A DNA stretch of 64,000 nucleotides from Choristoneura fumiferana (Eukaryota > Arthropoda > Insecta > Lepidoptera > Tortricidae), in contig NC_133486.1 in assembly GCF_025370935.1 (NCBI RefSeq), positions 8,362,935 to 8,426,934 of the forward strand. Reading direction: 5' to 3'. The position numbers and the translations under genes are program-made. Positions 22,857 through 32,905 of this stretch are shown one piece after another. Under the pieces are notes generated by a model, which was not told the origin of the DNA, did no database searches, and worked only from the letters and a program-made list of their open reading frames with translations. Every line of letters begins with the position of its first letter. Position 1 is the first letter of the stretch.

Positions 22857-22992
22857 TTCCTCGCAGTGATCGTGTTTAGTCTCGGCCAAATGTGCAATAG
22901 ATGAACTCGTACTATCGAAGGCCTCCCCTTCGGGTCGGCCTTCAAACCAACTCGTTCATCTATTGCTTACTTTTCAGCCTCTACAACAATGT
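22857..22992. repeat. Second copy of the GAAGGCC hairpin repeat
   Basis: Same order of blocks as 5439-5590: CTCGCAGTGATCG, AGTCTCGGCCAAATGTGC, ATCGAAGGCCTCCCCTTCGG, CCTCTACAACAATGTA. Confidence 0.6.
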
Positions 22993-23329
22993 AATATAAA
23001 CGAGCAAATCTTGTATATCTATAACATATAATCATAATCTCGGAAACGGCTCCAACGATTTCGATGAAATTAGGTAGGTATGTGGGGGTTTCCGGGGATG
23101 ATAAATCGATGTACATAGCTTGGGCTTATCTCTGGGAAAACGCTTATTATCGAGTTTAGCCCGAGCAAAGCTCGGTCGCCCAGGTACTGAGGTATAAGAT
23201 AAGATGTTTTTTTTTTTTAGTAACATCCACAATCGGTACATTAAACCATAAGCAAATCTGTTACGTGTAGTATGGCGTTTGGAATGAGAAGTCCATTGAC
23301 TGCTCTCTTCCTCATTAACTAAGTTTCAC

Positions 23330-23592
23330 AGTTGACGGGGTTCTGGAGTTCAATCCGTAGCTGCGTCCAATATTTTGCGTCTCGTAAGATAGCATTCCTT
23401 AGTGTCACCCAAGGCCAATGCTTGTGCATGCTCATTTATGTGTGTTGTTAGTCTTATTTTATATGATTTGCTACGAGAAGATAATTCTTCATTTATTGTT
23501 GGCATTTTGAGATATTTGTGAACATCCTCGTTTTCACAGCATATAGTTTTGAGGGCATTAGATAAGATGTGAAAATGCGCTGTACGTAGTGA
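23330..23592 (-). pseudogene. Decayed C-terminal end of a Jockey-like reverse transcriptase
   Basis: The minus strand reads HILSNALKTICCENEDVHKY, LKMPTINEELSSRSKSYKIR and THINEHAQALALGD. This resembles the last segment of Jockey-clade polyproteins, where MPTI and a H-x-N-x-x-A motif precede the stop. No catalytic region is present. Confidence 0.45.
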
Positions 23593-24174
23593 AAACTACA
23601 ATTTTAGAAAATATTTAAAATATACTTACACAATACTTACAACTGCAATTTTTTTATATGTATATTTTCAGTCTATTAGCTAGTTTTTGACTTCATCAAA
23701 AACACGATTGCTGACAAAAACCTCGATAGATTATTTTTTTGAAAAAGAGCCTTCTTTTACACGTTAAACCAATATTATGAAAACTATTATGAATATCAAC
23801 ACAAAATTAGCTTTATTAAATAGTTTTTAGTAGATTTAGATTTATGCTTCATAGATTTTCAATAGGTTGAGTACATCAATCATACCAATTTATTTCGTCT
23901 TTGGCAAAAGTAAAACGGTTCTAGCGCGCGGCGGCGGCCAAGTATTTCCCAGTCGCCAGTACACGCGTGTACGTAGTCGACGACGGACCTGTGCACATTT
24001 TTCTAACGCGCTAGTACTACTTTGAGAGCAAATAATATGGGTAATCGCAGTATTAAAAAAAGTTAAGCGAAAGAGAAACGCATAAGTGAACTCAGAGCAC
24101 ATATGAGAAGCATTAGAGTACTAAACAGTAAGTACCTTCCACACACTAATCGACCGGCTGGAGTCGGGCCGAGT
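23592..24174. other. AT-rich intron sequence, nothing recognised
   Basis: No convincing exon or known repeat. Confidence 0.35.
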
Positions 24175-24177
24175 CAG

Positions 24178-24300
24178 CAGGGCTACTACGAAACTCCAAA
24201 CTCGAAGTTCGTGTCGTGCGGTCCCTCTCGCTCTCGTACTAAATAGTATAAGTGTCAGAGGGACCGCAACCACGAACTTCGAGTTTCGTAGTAGCCCTGC
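24178..24300. repeat. 123-bp palindromic MITE (family P2), copy 1
   Basis: CAGGGCTACTACGAAACTC at the left end is inverted as GAGTTTCGTAGTAGCCCTG at the right. The interior is GTCGTGCGGTCCCTC and its complement around a short ATTTAATACGAG-type centre. Further copies are at 24460, 49762, 52896, 55364 and 56127. Confidence 0.85.
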
Positions 24301-24459
24301 TGAGCGAATTTCACATTCGTACTACGACCGCAAGCTGGTTGGCGCGGCCTAGCTGCTCACGGACGCGGAGGCTTCGTCCAGATTCTACCGCGACTGCCAT
24401 ACAAATTGTAGGCACGTTGTATAACCTATACTACTTACGGCGAACATGCGGCGAACCTT

Positions 24460-24590
24460 GCGGCTACTATGAATTTCGAAACTCGAAGTTCGTATCGTAC
24501 CGTCCCTCTCGCTCTCGTATTAAATAGTATAAGTGTCAGAGGGACCGCACGACACGAACTTCTAGTTTCGAGTTTCGTAGTAAGCCTGCT
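24460..24590. repeat. Palindromic MITE (family P2), copy 2
   Basis: Same structure as copy 1 with more substitutions at both ends (GGCTACTATGAATTTCG on the left, TCGTAGTAAGCCTGC on the right). It lies 160 bp from copy 1. Confidence 0.8.
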
Positions 24591-24939
24591 TGATCCCTTT
24601 GACAGTTTCACTGACATTTCTGATAGTAGATTCAACAGTTTCGATCTAAGTTTAGATTTTCTCATTTTTTTGCAGGCAAAGGTAATATCTTGCATTCAGC
24701 CAAGTATTTAACATAATTATTTTAATAAAAAAGATGGTTGCGCTTGGTTGCAGGTAAATTATTACAAAAACATGTACTCCAACTGCAATCCGGCTGCAAA
24801 ATGGGAGTTGGATGCAGTTATGCTTTAGTAAACTGCACCAGCACTGTCCCGATGTCAGAGGACTGCAAAGCCATTTTAGGCGGTCGGAGAATACTTTATT
24901 GCACATAATGGTTTTACAGGTGGTGTGACTTAAACTAGG

Positions 24940-25246
24940 GGGTACGTATTATAATGTATAAATTTAAAATACATATCGGTTGAAATACATACAGTTGAAA
25001 TACCGAAAATTATAAAATATAATGCATCAAAATATATAAAGTTATTTGACATAAGTTCTAAACGCATAAGCTTCAAATGCATAGTGGTCAAAATATATAA
25101 TGGTTACAATGCATAATGGTTCTTAGTCATATGGCACAAAATAAATTTTATTTTAACCATTATATTTTACAATTTTCGGTATTTTAACTGTATGTATTTC
25201 AACCGATATGTAGGTATTTTAAATTTATACATTATAATACGTACCC
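24940..25246. mobile_element. 307-bp MITE with 9-bp target-site duplication
   Basis: Inverted ends of about 80 bp start GGGTACGTATTATAATG and end CATTATAATACGTACCC. The 9-bp TAAACTAGG at 24931-24939 is repeated exactly at 25247-25255. A 9-bp duplication is typical of Mutator-like elements and also within the 8-9 bp range of Merlin. The interior is made of degenerate short repeats such as CATATAGTTGAAAT-like units. Confidence 0.85.
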
Positions 25247-25492
25247 TAAACTAGGAGATCACATTATGTACCCTATTGGGCGCAGCAATTAAGACTACAA
25301 TTACAAAATTAATCATTTTTGGTATAAATATTATTATTATATTAATTAATTATTACATAGATTATTATTTTTATTGGTTGTTATTTTATTTTATTACATT
25401 GATATATTTGCATTCCATACATACTATAATTTATCTTCTAAATATTGTTGAACATTTTAATAATAATATGATTTTTTAATTAACAGTCGTTT

Positions 25493-25867
25493 TTAATTAT
25501 TTATGAACACTGTATCTTTTTCTTCATCTCTCATTTGTTCTGGTAATTTATTATAAATTTTTATAGACTTTATTAAAGCGCCAGCTGAATGCAATTTTAG
25601 CCTTGAGGATAGGAGCATTAATTTATTTTTAAATCGTATGGCATATTTTTTAAGTACATTCTCTCGCCTGCTATAGTTTTCGGGATATTTTCGAACAAAT
25701 TTACAGATTTCCAGAATATTGTATATACATGGCAGGGTGAGTATCTTGTGTTCTTTGAAATGGGGTTTGCAACTGTCTGTCTGTTTTATATTTGCTAAAA
25801 TTCGTATAATTTTTTTTTGGAGAGTGAAAAGGCTTGGAGCATCTGTACTGTTGCCCCAAAGTAAAAT
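25493..25867 (-). pseudogene. C-terminal fragment of a non-LTR reverse transcriptase
   Basis: The minus strand is open for about 125 codons: LLWGNSTDAPSLFTLQKKII, ILANIKQTDSCKPHFKEHKI, LTLPCIYNILEICKFVRKYP, then RRENVLKKY, a HSAGALIKSIKIYNKLPEQM segment and a TAA. The LFTLQKK, CKPHFKE, ILTLP order and the IKIYNKLP end are typical of the region following the RT domain in Jockey/CR1-like elements. The RT domain itself is absent. Confidence 0.75.
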
Positions 25868-25939
25868 TCAAACCTTACGATACTAACGCCATCTAGCGAT
25901 ATTTTGCCTGTGTCAAAACCCTCCTTGATGAAATGTTTT

Positions 25940-26165
25940 TTTGTTTATTTGGGTAAAATTTTGGAAGCTAAATTTGACCAACTTCCAGTGGTCGGATTGA
26001 CTTGAAATTTAGCATACTTACTCGTATGTAAATCTGGTGACAATACAGTAATTTGGTAATGACAACCTGGTGCTCCAGCCAGGATTGCCTCCGCAGGAGG
26101 GAACTCCTCAATGGTTTGTGGCATCGATTTGAAATTTGGTACGAAAATATAGTTTATTTAGTTAA
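25940..26165. repeat. Dispersed repeat (family D1), second copy
   Basis: Matches 19495-19745 in order and content, with TTTTGGAAGCTAAATTTGAC, GACTTGAAATTTAGCATAC and GAACTCCTCAATGG blocks. Confidence 0.6.
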
Positions 26166-27554
26166 TACTGTCAATAGTGTAGTGAGTAGTAGTAGTTTTT
26201 AATTATAATTTTATATACTATATATAAAGACATATATTGTTTTAATCAGAAATAAACGAATTTTATTATCTTTCTGATTAGTACAGTCGGCAAAAAGTGC
26301 AGTTAGCAAAAAAACTTATAGTGTTTAAAATGAAGTTTTTAACAATAACTTATTTATCACTACTTCTTCTCAATTAGGGGTGGTCTGGAACTGTTAAGAA
26401 CACAATTTGACTACATTTGATTTTTGCCTAGAGCTTGTTGTGGCTACTGCATAATGGGTCGAACACACAAATCTACTAAAACTCAAATTAACTATACGTT
26501 ATGCCTATCCAATTTATTAAAAGTGTAAACAAACTGAATTCATCAAAATTCTTGTTTAAACACTCACTGGATCGAATCAATAACACATTTATTTATAATT
26601 CGTGTCTTTTCTTTTAACTAGATGTTTAATCACTTTTTTCACCAAAATTCACTTGATTTCAATATTTATTTTTCATTTGAAAAATCTTCGTTTAAATCTG
26701 ACGTTATTTCTTGATTGAAACATGTGTATAATCTGTAGTAGCATAGACTAGCGCAGAGATGGTGGAAAATTTGACATTTTAAAAATCAATTTATGCGCGG
26801 ATGAATAAGCGATTTTTATTTACTTTCCTTAAAATTAAAAAATAGTTACTGCTTTTATAATTGCATAAACAGTTTTTGGAATGAAATTAAGTATTGTAAA
26901 TAATAAACAAGACAAAAATACTTTGATCTATTCAATTAATAAATTAATCGATTTACTGAACAGATTAATTATTTTTCAATAGGTTCTAGGTTTTCACATC
27001 ATTGAATGTCTGTGGTCGGATAAATGGCGTCTTTGTTTACACTTTTCATAAATTGGATCGAAATACAATATAGTGCATATTTTTCCTACATAGCATAGTG
27101 ACATTTAGTGACATGAATCCAAATTGTCCGGACATCCAGGTAGATAGATAATACGGTAATTGACAACTCCTGATTTTGCCATATCTTAATATTATTATGA
27201 AAATATAGATATACAGATAGTGTTTAGCGAAGAGAAAATTTAAATCGGTTGAAAATTGGATTTAAAGTGATTTTTTGAAAAATCTATACTTGTCTCTTTC
27301 TCAAACGCTTTTCTCTATGCAGCAAGTATGGTGGTACTGGCGTGTGACGTCACATGCCAGTATGTCTTTCTCTATCTAATCTTGAATTTCAAACCTTTTT
27401 AACTTTGTTATTTGTAAAGGTAGCTTAAAAATTGTTTTTCTATTCGATAACAGGCATTCTGTAGTTTTAATTTATAAAACATATACAAAATAGTCAAATA
27501 CCGTATTAATTATTTCCCATCTTTTAATGTTTGTTTACCAAGTTTATAATTATT
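26166..27554. other. AT-rich intron sequence, nothing recognised
   Basis: Long AT-rich stretch without repeats that I recognise. It was searched for the missing Ig halves: no in-frame Tyr-x-Cys or Cys...GxPxP...Trp pattern beside splice signals was found. Confidence 0.4.
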
Positions 27555-27760
27555 GAACATGAAACTACCGTGAGACTCGCTCATTAAATGATATTGTAAC
27601 GGATAACTCACGTCTTAAATCGACGTTGGCTCGACCTGTTTCGGGCTATTTCGTAGCCCTTCTTCGAGCGAGCGAGCACGCGATTCGGTGGCTGCCGCGC
27701 CGCAACACGCGTACTACGCGCCACCGCTCTGCTCGCGCGACTGCCCGACGAAACGCAGCG
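27555..27760 (-). repeat. Partial inverted copy of the foldback repeat seen at 53950-54198
   Basis: It begins with AACATGAAACTACCGTGAGA, then ATTGTAACGGATAACTCACG and GACCTGTTTCGGGCTATTTC. Only one arm is present. Confidence 0.65.
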
Positions 27761-28079
27761 TCGTTCTATTCTTCTAATTATTATTATGAGCCGAGCTCCG
27801 TCGACACTGTTTCTGTGTCGAGTCAAATTGGGAAAAATGGCTGTAGTGGAGTGGTTACATTTTTTGACCTCGCCTGTACATTCAAAAACAAAAGACAACA
27901 GTAGGCAAAATGTGTTCAAGGTTTTTTCGGTAGTAGTCAATTTGTGTTTTAGTAGATTTGAGTGTTCCATCCATTAAATAAAATTCAAGGCGGTTTTATA
28001 TGACGATTCAAATTTAAGATTGTTTTTTTGGAATCTTTTTGTATTTTTAATTTCAATTCCAAATTTTTTGTTACTTTTA

Positions 28080-28250
28080 CGGTCATCCCGTATACCATAT
28101 CAAAAATACAAACTGAAATAGCATAAGCATAGAAGAACCAGAAAAATAACACCAGCGTTGGGAATCGAATCCAGATCCTCGGCATAGCGCTGGTCTTATT
28201 TTTCTGGTTTTTCTATGCATCTCTATATTTCAGTTTGTATTTTCGATTCA
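28080..28250. repeat. Collapsed inverted SINE dimer (family S1)
   Basis: The left part is a minus-oriented SINE end (AAAATACAAACTGAAATAG, GAACCAGAAAAATAACACC). It switches at about 28184 to a plus-oriented end (GCGCTGGTCTTATTTTTCTG, TTTCAGTTTGTATTTTCGAT). The centre is missing, leaving only the outer parts of both copies. Confidence 0.65.
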
Positions 28251-28317
28251 AATTTATTAATATTTTGTGGGTAGTTTTTGTTTTATTTGAGAAAAAATAT
28301 AGGTGGGTACTTAAGGA

Positions 28318-28613
28318 GTTACAGTGACAAATGAAAACGTTTGTTGTGGTTTGTAAGACGGTTGTGTTGCGCTGAAGACGTGCTCTGGTTGAGTTCGAAA
28401 CGCGTCAGTGTTTTTTGGTGGTGGTGATAGATGGGTTTGTGTGATTTAATGTGTGTGTTCTTACAGTGTGGAGGTGGGGGAACTGTATGAACGCGCATAT
28501 TTTGCAAAAACTTAGCTATCATAACATAAGGTTGTGGGTGAGCAAAGAAATTCTTTTAGTTCATTGATATGGACCTCCGCAAAGTAACGCCTGATAAGCC
28601 TGATTCAATAAAT
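28318..28613 (+). repeat. One arm of the palindromic element (family P1)
   Basis: Contains TTACAGTGACAAATGAAAAC, GAGTTCGAAACGCGTCAGTG, TTACAGTGTGGAGGTGGGG and the end TGATTCAATAAATTA. It stops about 30 bp before the acceptor of exon G. Confidence 0.75.
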
Positions 28614-28645
28614 TAAACTTTCAATATAAAAAAAAACTTTTTTAG

Positions 28646-28796
28646 GTAAAATGGCTTCATAATGGAGCAAGTATGGACTACGATGAACTAGCGTACAGTC
28701 TGCAAATGTATAGTCCCAGTGTTAAAGGTCGATATACGTGTATAGTTAGTAATGAATTCGGCAGTGCTCAACACGAATTTGTAGTTAAAACTTTCG
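28646..28796 (+). CDS. Exon G: second half of an Ig domain next to the nuclease domain
   Basis: The acceptor is ACTTTTTTAG. Only phase 0 gives an open frame. It encodes VKWLHNGASMDYDE, then LQMYSPSVKGRYTCIVSNEFGSA and a G strand ending VVKTF. The core Trp, the Y-x-C and the S-N-x-F-G turn identify an Ig second half. The donor TTCG|GTACGT leaves phase 1 and joins exon H after a short 260-bp intron. The exon that should hold the first Cys of this domain was not found. The reading frame directly upstream has a TAG that overlaps the acceptor, so the exon cannot simply extend further left. Confidence 0.85.
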
Positions 28797-28837
28797 GTAC
28801 GTATTTATTATTTTAATTATTTCTTGTCTGTAACGAT

Positions 28838-28925
28838 TATGGTAATAACAAGGAGGTTTATGGGGGGAGGCCTATGTCCAACAATGGACGTCCTACGGTT
28901 TATATGATGATAATGTTAATCACGC
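28838..28925 (+). mobile_element. RTE-like 3' tail remnant after exon G
   Basis: GGAGGCCTATGTCCAACAAT, GGACGTCCTACGG and ATGATGATAATG match the VQQW...stop and (GAT)n end of RTE elements. It lies in the 260-bp intron between exons G and H. Confidence 0.6.
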
Positions 28926-29056
28926 TTACGAGTGTATTCTTTAAAAATAATGATGGAATAAAATGACACGATAGAAAAGTACTAAGTTCTTTGCCATCAA
29001 GTAGTATTTACGTAATTAACTAACTACATTTTCAGTTTTTATTTCGTTTGTTTCAG

Positions 29057-29718
29057 GATGCGCATTGGACATCAAGAATGATTTTAAAGGCAATGCACCT
29101 CTCATGCTTACTCCCAAATTAGAGATTCCCAAATTTGAGGTAGTTGATGGACACGTTAACATACCGAGAGACGAATATATTGTATTTTATTGCCCTGCGG
29201 GCTTCACTATTCTGCGCAAACGAGAAATTATGGTGACATGCGTAAATAATAAAATATTCGACTATGAAGGAACTAAACTTTCGTATTCCGATTTTAAATG
29301 CAATCATAAAGTAGACACTATACCTTTTAATACTAAACACAGATGCAATCACGGAAACTCGGAACTAATTGATATTGGATTTAACGCAAGGAAGAAATTC
29401 GTTCCAGTATACCAACTGTGTTGGGATGGAATTAAAACAGTTTACTCCAAATTGAATATACAACCAACATTGGCTAACATATTGCCTAATTATGGATTCA
29501 ATAATGGACCGCACAGCTATTTGAATACGATATTCAACTGTAATAATCAAAATAATAAAATTACGGAAATTTTGGGTCTTGAATTCCACACGAGAGACAG
29601 CTGCTGCTTTGAAAAAAGACAACTTGTTAGTCCAAAAGATGTAGCTCCAGGGTTGTCACAAACTGCAACGTACATTTCACTAAATGTAGTACCTCATTGG
29701 AGTACTTGTAACTCTCAG
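29057..29718 (+). CDS. Exon H: N-terminal and central part of the NUC endonuclease domain
   Basis: This 662-bp exon begins at TTGTTTCAG; the two leading bases complete Gly with exon G, followed by CALDIKNDF. It matches the layout of insect secreted DNA/RNA non-specific nucleases (dsRNase/NUC family): an early Cys, a PLMLTPK segment, several Cys in a beta-rich N-terminal part, then the nuclease fold. The motif that is normally R-G-H in the family reads K-R-Q (FEKRQLVSPKDV), with Gln CAA at 29620-29622 where the catalytic His belongs. The segment TYISLNVVPHWSTCNSQ follows, with the metal-ligand Asn at 29710-29712. No signal peptide or start Met occurs at the exon start, which argues against an independent nuclease gene. 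The donor CAG|GTAAGA is phase 0. Confidence 0.87.
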
Positions 29719-29976
29719 GTAAGAATTATAACAAAAAATAAAACCGGCCCCAAAATACACTACGAAGTTAAAAATAACTAGGTACGGAATCTAGTTTCTT
29801 AGATTAATTTACCTAACCTTTTCTATTCAATCTTAAAAATATATTTTTACAGGGGCAGGTATAGGAATATCGGAATTTAATAATTTAAACTTAAAAAGTC
29901 GACGCTCAAAATATCGAAAATTAAAATATCGAATGATCTAAATATCTACTCGTACTATTATTATTTCGACGTCTGG

Positions 29977-30242
29977 AAGTTTTAAAAAACCCCGACTTAC
30001 AAAAAAAACGCCTGAAAAAAACACGCCGCCAAAAAAGACAACTAAAAAGTAAAAAACAGGAAACTAAAGTACATATATGTTGTATTTTTTAAAGTATTAA
30101 CCTTAGCGGTCCCCCGACACCGACGACGCTGAGATAAGACGCGGGCAACAGCTAGGTAGTGCATAATTATTTTGTACTTTTTTCAGGCGGCGTGTTTTTT
30201 TCAGGCGTTTTTTTTTGTGAGTCGGGAGGTTTTTAATTTTTT
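29977..30242. repeat. Foldback element with GGCGTGTTTTTTTCAGGCG arms
   Basis: The left arm, with CCCGACTTACAAAAAAAACG, CCTGAAAAAAACACGCCGCC, is inverted at 30184-30240. The centre is GC-richer. No frame. Confidence 0.6.
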
Positions 30243-30299
30243 TAATTTAAGTTTTTTTTATTTCATTATTTTTAAACTGGTATGTTATTTTTTAAAAGT

Positions 30300-30415
30300 G
30301 TACTGGTAGGTGTGCGTAGGTGTGGTGTGGGGGTTATAGCACGCAGCACGGATTGCTGAGGACCTGGGTTCGATTCCCAGCGCTGGTCTTTTTTTCTGGT
30401 TTTTCTGAGCATCCA
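30300..30415 (+). repeat. tRNA-derived SINE (family S1), truncated + copy
   Basis: The tRNA-like part is 30320-30386, with box B GGTTCGATTCC and the CGCTGG stem end. The body is cut on both sides. Confidence 0.7.
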
Positions 30416-30812
30416 TCAAAATCCACCAAAAGGAATCAAACACGACATAATATCTGCCATTATTTTTTCATGAGTATACTGGCTAAAATATCGAAAGTTC
30501 AAAATATCTATAATACTATCAATGGAAATCAACGTGTAAACAAATGTGGCTACTGACATTGGCACTTGACTGACGACTGGCTGACTGACTGAATGACGTT
30601 AGCTCTAGTGATGTGAATGCTCTTTAACATACTTCAATCAGCAGTAAATAAATTTTTGAATTTATTCATATTTCATTATTTAAGTATTTATTATTTGTAT
30701 GTTACAGCTATGATAAATAGTAGCGAAATGAAAATACAAGTTTATTTATACCGCCTTATTTTTTTTTAATAAATAACTTCTGTCCAATGGGGCAAAAAGC
30801 AGAAATGGCGGG

Positions 30813-31032
30813 TGTAAGGTGACCCGGGGCTATTGTAGCTGGGGGGATATTGTATCTGAAACCGTCTGATGGCGTCCTTAGACGCCATTTTCTTCTCGGC
30901 CATTCTACGTTCTGTTCGAGTCAGAAGACTATCTTCACACAACACACATAAACATGGCGAGCATGGCGTCGTATGGACGCCATTAGACGGCCAGATACAA
31001 TATCCCCCAGCTACAATAGCCCCGGGTTTACC
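30813..31032. repeat. Foldback MITE (family P3), copy 1
   Basis: Arms start AAGGTGACCCGGGGCTATTG and run through GTAGCTGGGGG, GATATTGTATCTG, GTCTGATGGCGTCC; they are inverted on the right. A second copy is nested in the P1 palindrome at 51132-51349. Confidence 0.8.
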
Positions 31033-31033
31033 A

Positions 31034-31735
31034 TTATAAATATAAAAATAAGCTATACAAAAACGGCTAGACGGACTTTGATGAAAATTTGGTAAGTAGA
31101 TAGCTGAACATCTGGAATAACACATAGGCTACTTTTTATCCCGTTATTCCACGAGATAGGGATAAAATCTCGAAATAACAACCGCTGGAGTCATGAAATT
31201 TGGCATGCTTGTTTTAATAATGTCAATATTACGAATAAGTTAATAGGTATGCTTATGAATCGCTCTACAACCTGAACCAATAAAATTCCTCATTTGCAGA
31301 GCCAGCCATAATTATCGTAGGTAAGGTTGGTTCAGTCAAATAATTAATTTTGTAGGTACAGCACTAAATTTCCAGAGACTAGACCGACCATAGACCAACT
31401 TCGGTGAGGAAAATATCATGTCAATTTGACAAATATAACGGATTTTCGTCTTCCAATTATTAAATATAAAATAACATTTTACACGATTATTTAATGATAA
31501 AGTGATTGTTAAAAAACAGTGGTGAGTTCATTGGATGTGAATATGATCGGGATTGCATCAAATGAAGTAACTACGGAGTAATCGTGAAAAATGCTTTGTT
31601 TACATATTGATTTTTTCCATTGAATTACGTACAACGAATGATCGAATAAGTTAACGTCGAAACACCAAAAATCAACCGTCAAAAACCTAGCTTTAGAATT
31701 TCGAAAATCAAAATAGCGAAGAATGAGGTTCAACT
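31034..31735. other. Intron sequence with a common repeat start
   Basis: 31040-31160 resembles a common lepidopteran repeat with GCTATACAAAAACGGCTAGA. The rest holds nothing I recognise. Confidence 0.35.
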
Positions 31736-32495
31736 ATGTCCAAAACTAAACAAAAGGTAATAATACAGGTCTACGCTCCGACCAGCCAGAGTACAGATGA
31801 GGACAATGAACTCTTTTACGACGACATTTTCGGAAGCCTTAGAACTAAAAAAGTGCAGATACCAGATCCTGCTTGGCGATTTCAATGCTAAAGTTGGGTC
31901 AGATAGGAAGGGTCTTTTGGCGTCTGGAATGAACGTGGACAGGATGTGATAAACTTTGCGGAACGGAATGGGCTTTTTGTAATGAATACATTCTTTAAAA
32001 AGAAGAGCAAACGGCGATGGACGTGGACAAGCCCAAATGGTAGCGTCAAAAATGAAATCGACTATATACTCTACAATAGGAAGGATATTATCACAGACGT
32101 ATCAGTTCTTAATAAATTTAACTCTGGGAGTGATCACAGAATGGTTAGGGCTACCATGAAAATAAATTTCAAGAAGGAACGAAGCAAAATAGTCAGCAAG
32201 CCCATAGCTAAACAGCACATCACTGGTTTCCCAGACGAGGAATTTGAGAAGAAGTGGAATGCGAAGGCGATAACAGGAATATCACTAACCTTGACGAGAG
32301 ATATGGCCATTTCACAGAATCGATATCAAATTTAGCAAAAAGACATTTTCCAAAGACTATCAGCAGCAGACAAAAGAAGCTTACTGACAAAACTGGAAAA
32401 CTCTTGGAAAAACGTCGAAATATACCCGCGGACAGCTTGAATACACGAGAACACCGTGCTTTGACTCGTACCATTACACCAGAATGATTCAAGAC

Positions 32496-32770
32496 CAGTC
32501 GCAGGTGGTAGGACCTTGTGCAAGGTCCGCCCGGTTTGCAACTACCATCTTGCTCGCTAATCCTGCCGTGAAGCAGCAGTGCTTGCACTGTTTAGTTTCG
32601 GCGTGGAGAGTAAGACAGCCGGTGAAATTATTGGAACTTGAGGTATCCCATCTTAGGCCTCTAGGTTGGCAACGCATCTGCAATCCCCCTGGTGTTGCAG
32701 GTGTCTATGGGCGGTGGTCAGCCACTTGCTCCTTTGCCATCCAGTCAAATAAAAAATAAAAAATAAGACC
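32496..32770 (+). repeat. SINE (family S2), nearly full length, inside the RTE copy
   Basis: The head GGACCTTGTGCAAGGTCCGC and AGCAGCAGTGCTTGC is followed by the GGTTGGCAACGCATCTGC block and a poly(A)-like AAATAAAAAATAAAAAATAA tail. It splits the endonuclease and RT parts of the RTE copy. Confidence 0.75.
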
Positions 32771-32817
32771 GTAGTAACATATAACACTAGACTTTAGTAT
32801 TATTTTTAGTATTACTA

Positions 32818-32905
32818 CAGATGTTTATGGGCCTTGGTGATCTCTTACCATCAGGAGACCCTCTTGCTCGTTTGCCATCCAATCGAACAAAAAATAAAAA
32901 AAGAC
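32818..32905 (+). repeat. SINE tail (family S2), second piece
   Basis: GATCTCTTACCATCAGGAGA, CTTGCTCGTTTGCCATCC and poly(A) recur 120 bp after the previous copy. Confidence 0.7.

Noticed and set aside
20969..28796. Direct splice of exon F to exon G as one Ig domain
   Set aside because: The phases do not match (a stop follows after four codons) and both exons carry a core Trp, so they are halves of different domains.
29065..29781. Independent nuclease gene starting at TTG 29065
   Set aside because: The frame is open and in phase upstream to a good acceptor, there is no signal peptide, and the end at 29781 is read-through into an intron after CAG|GTAAGA.
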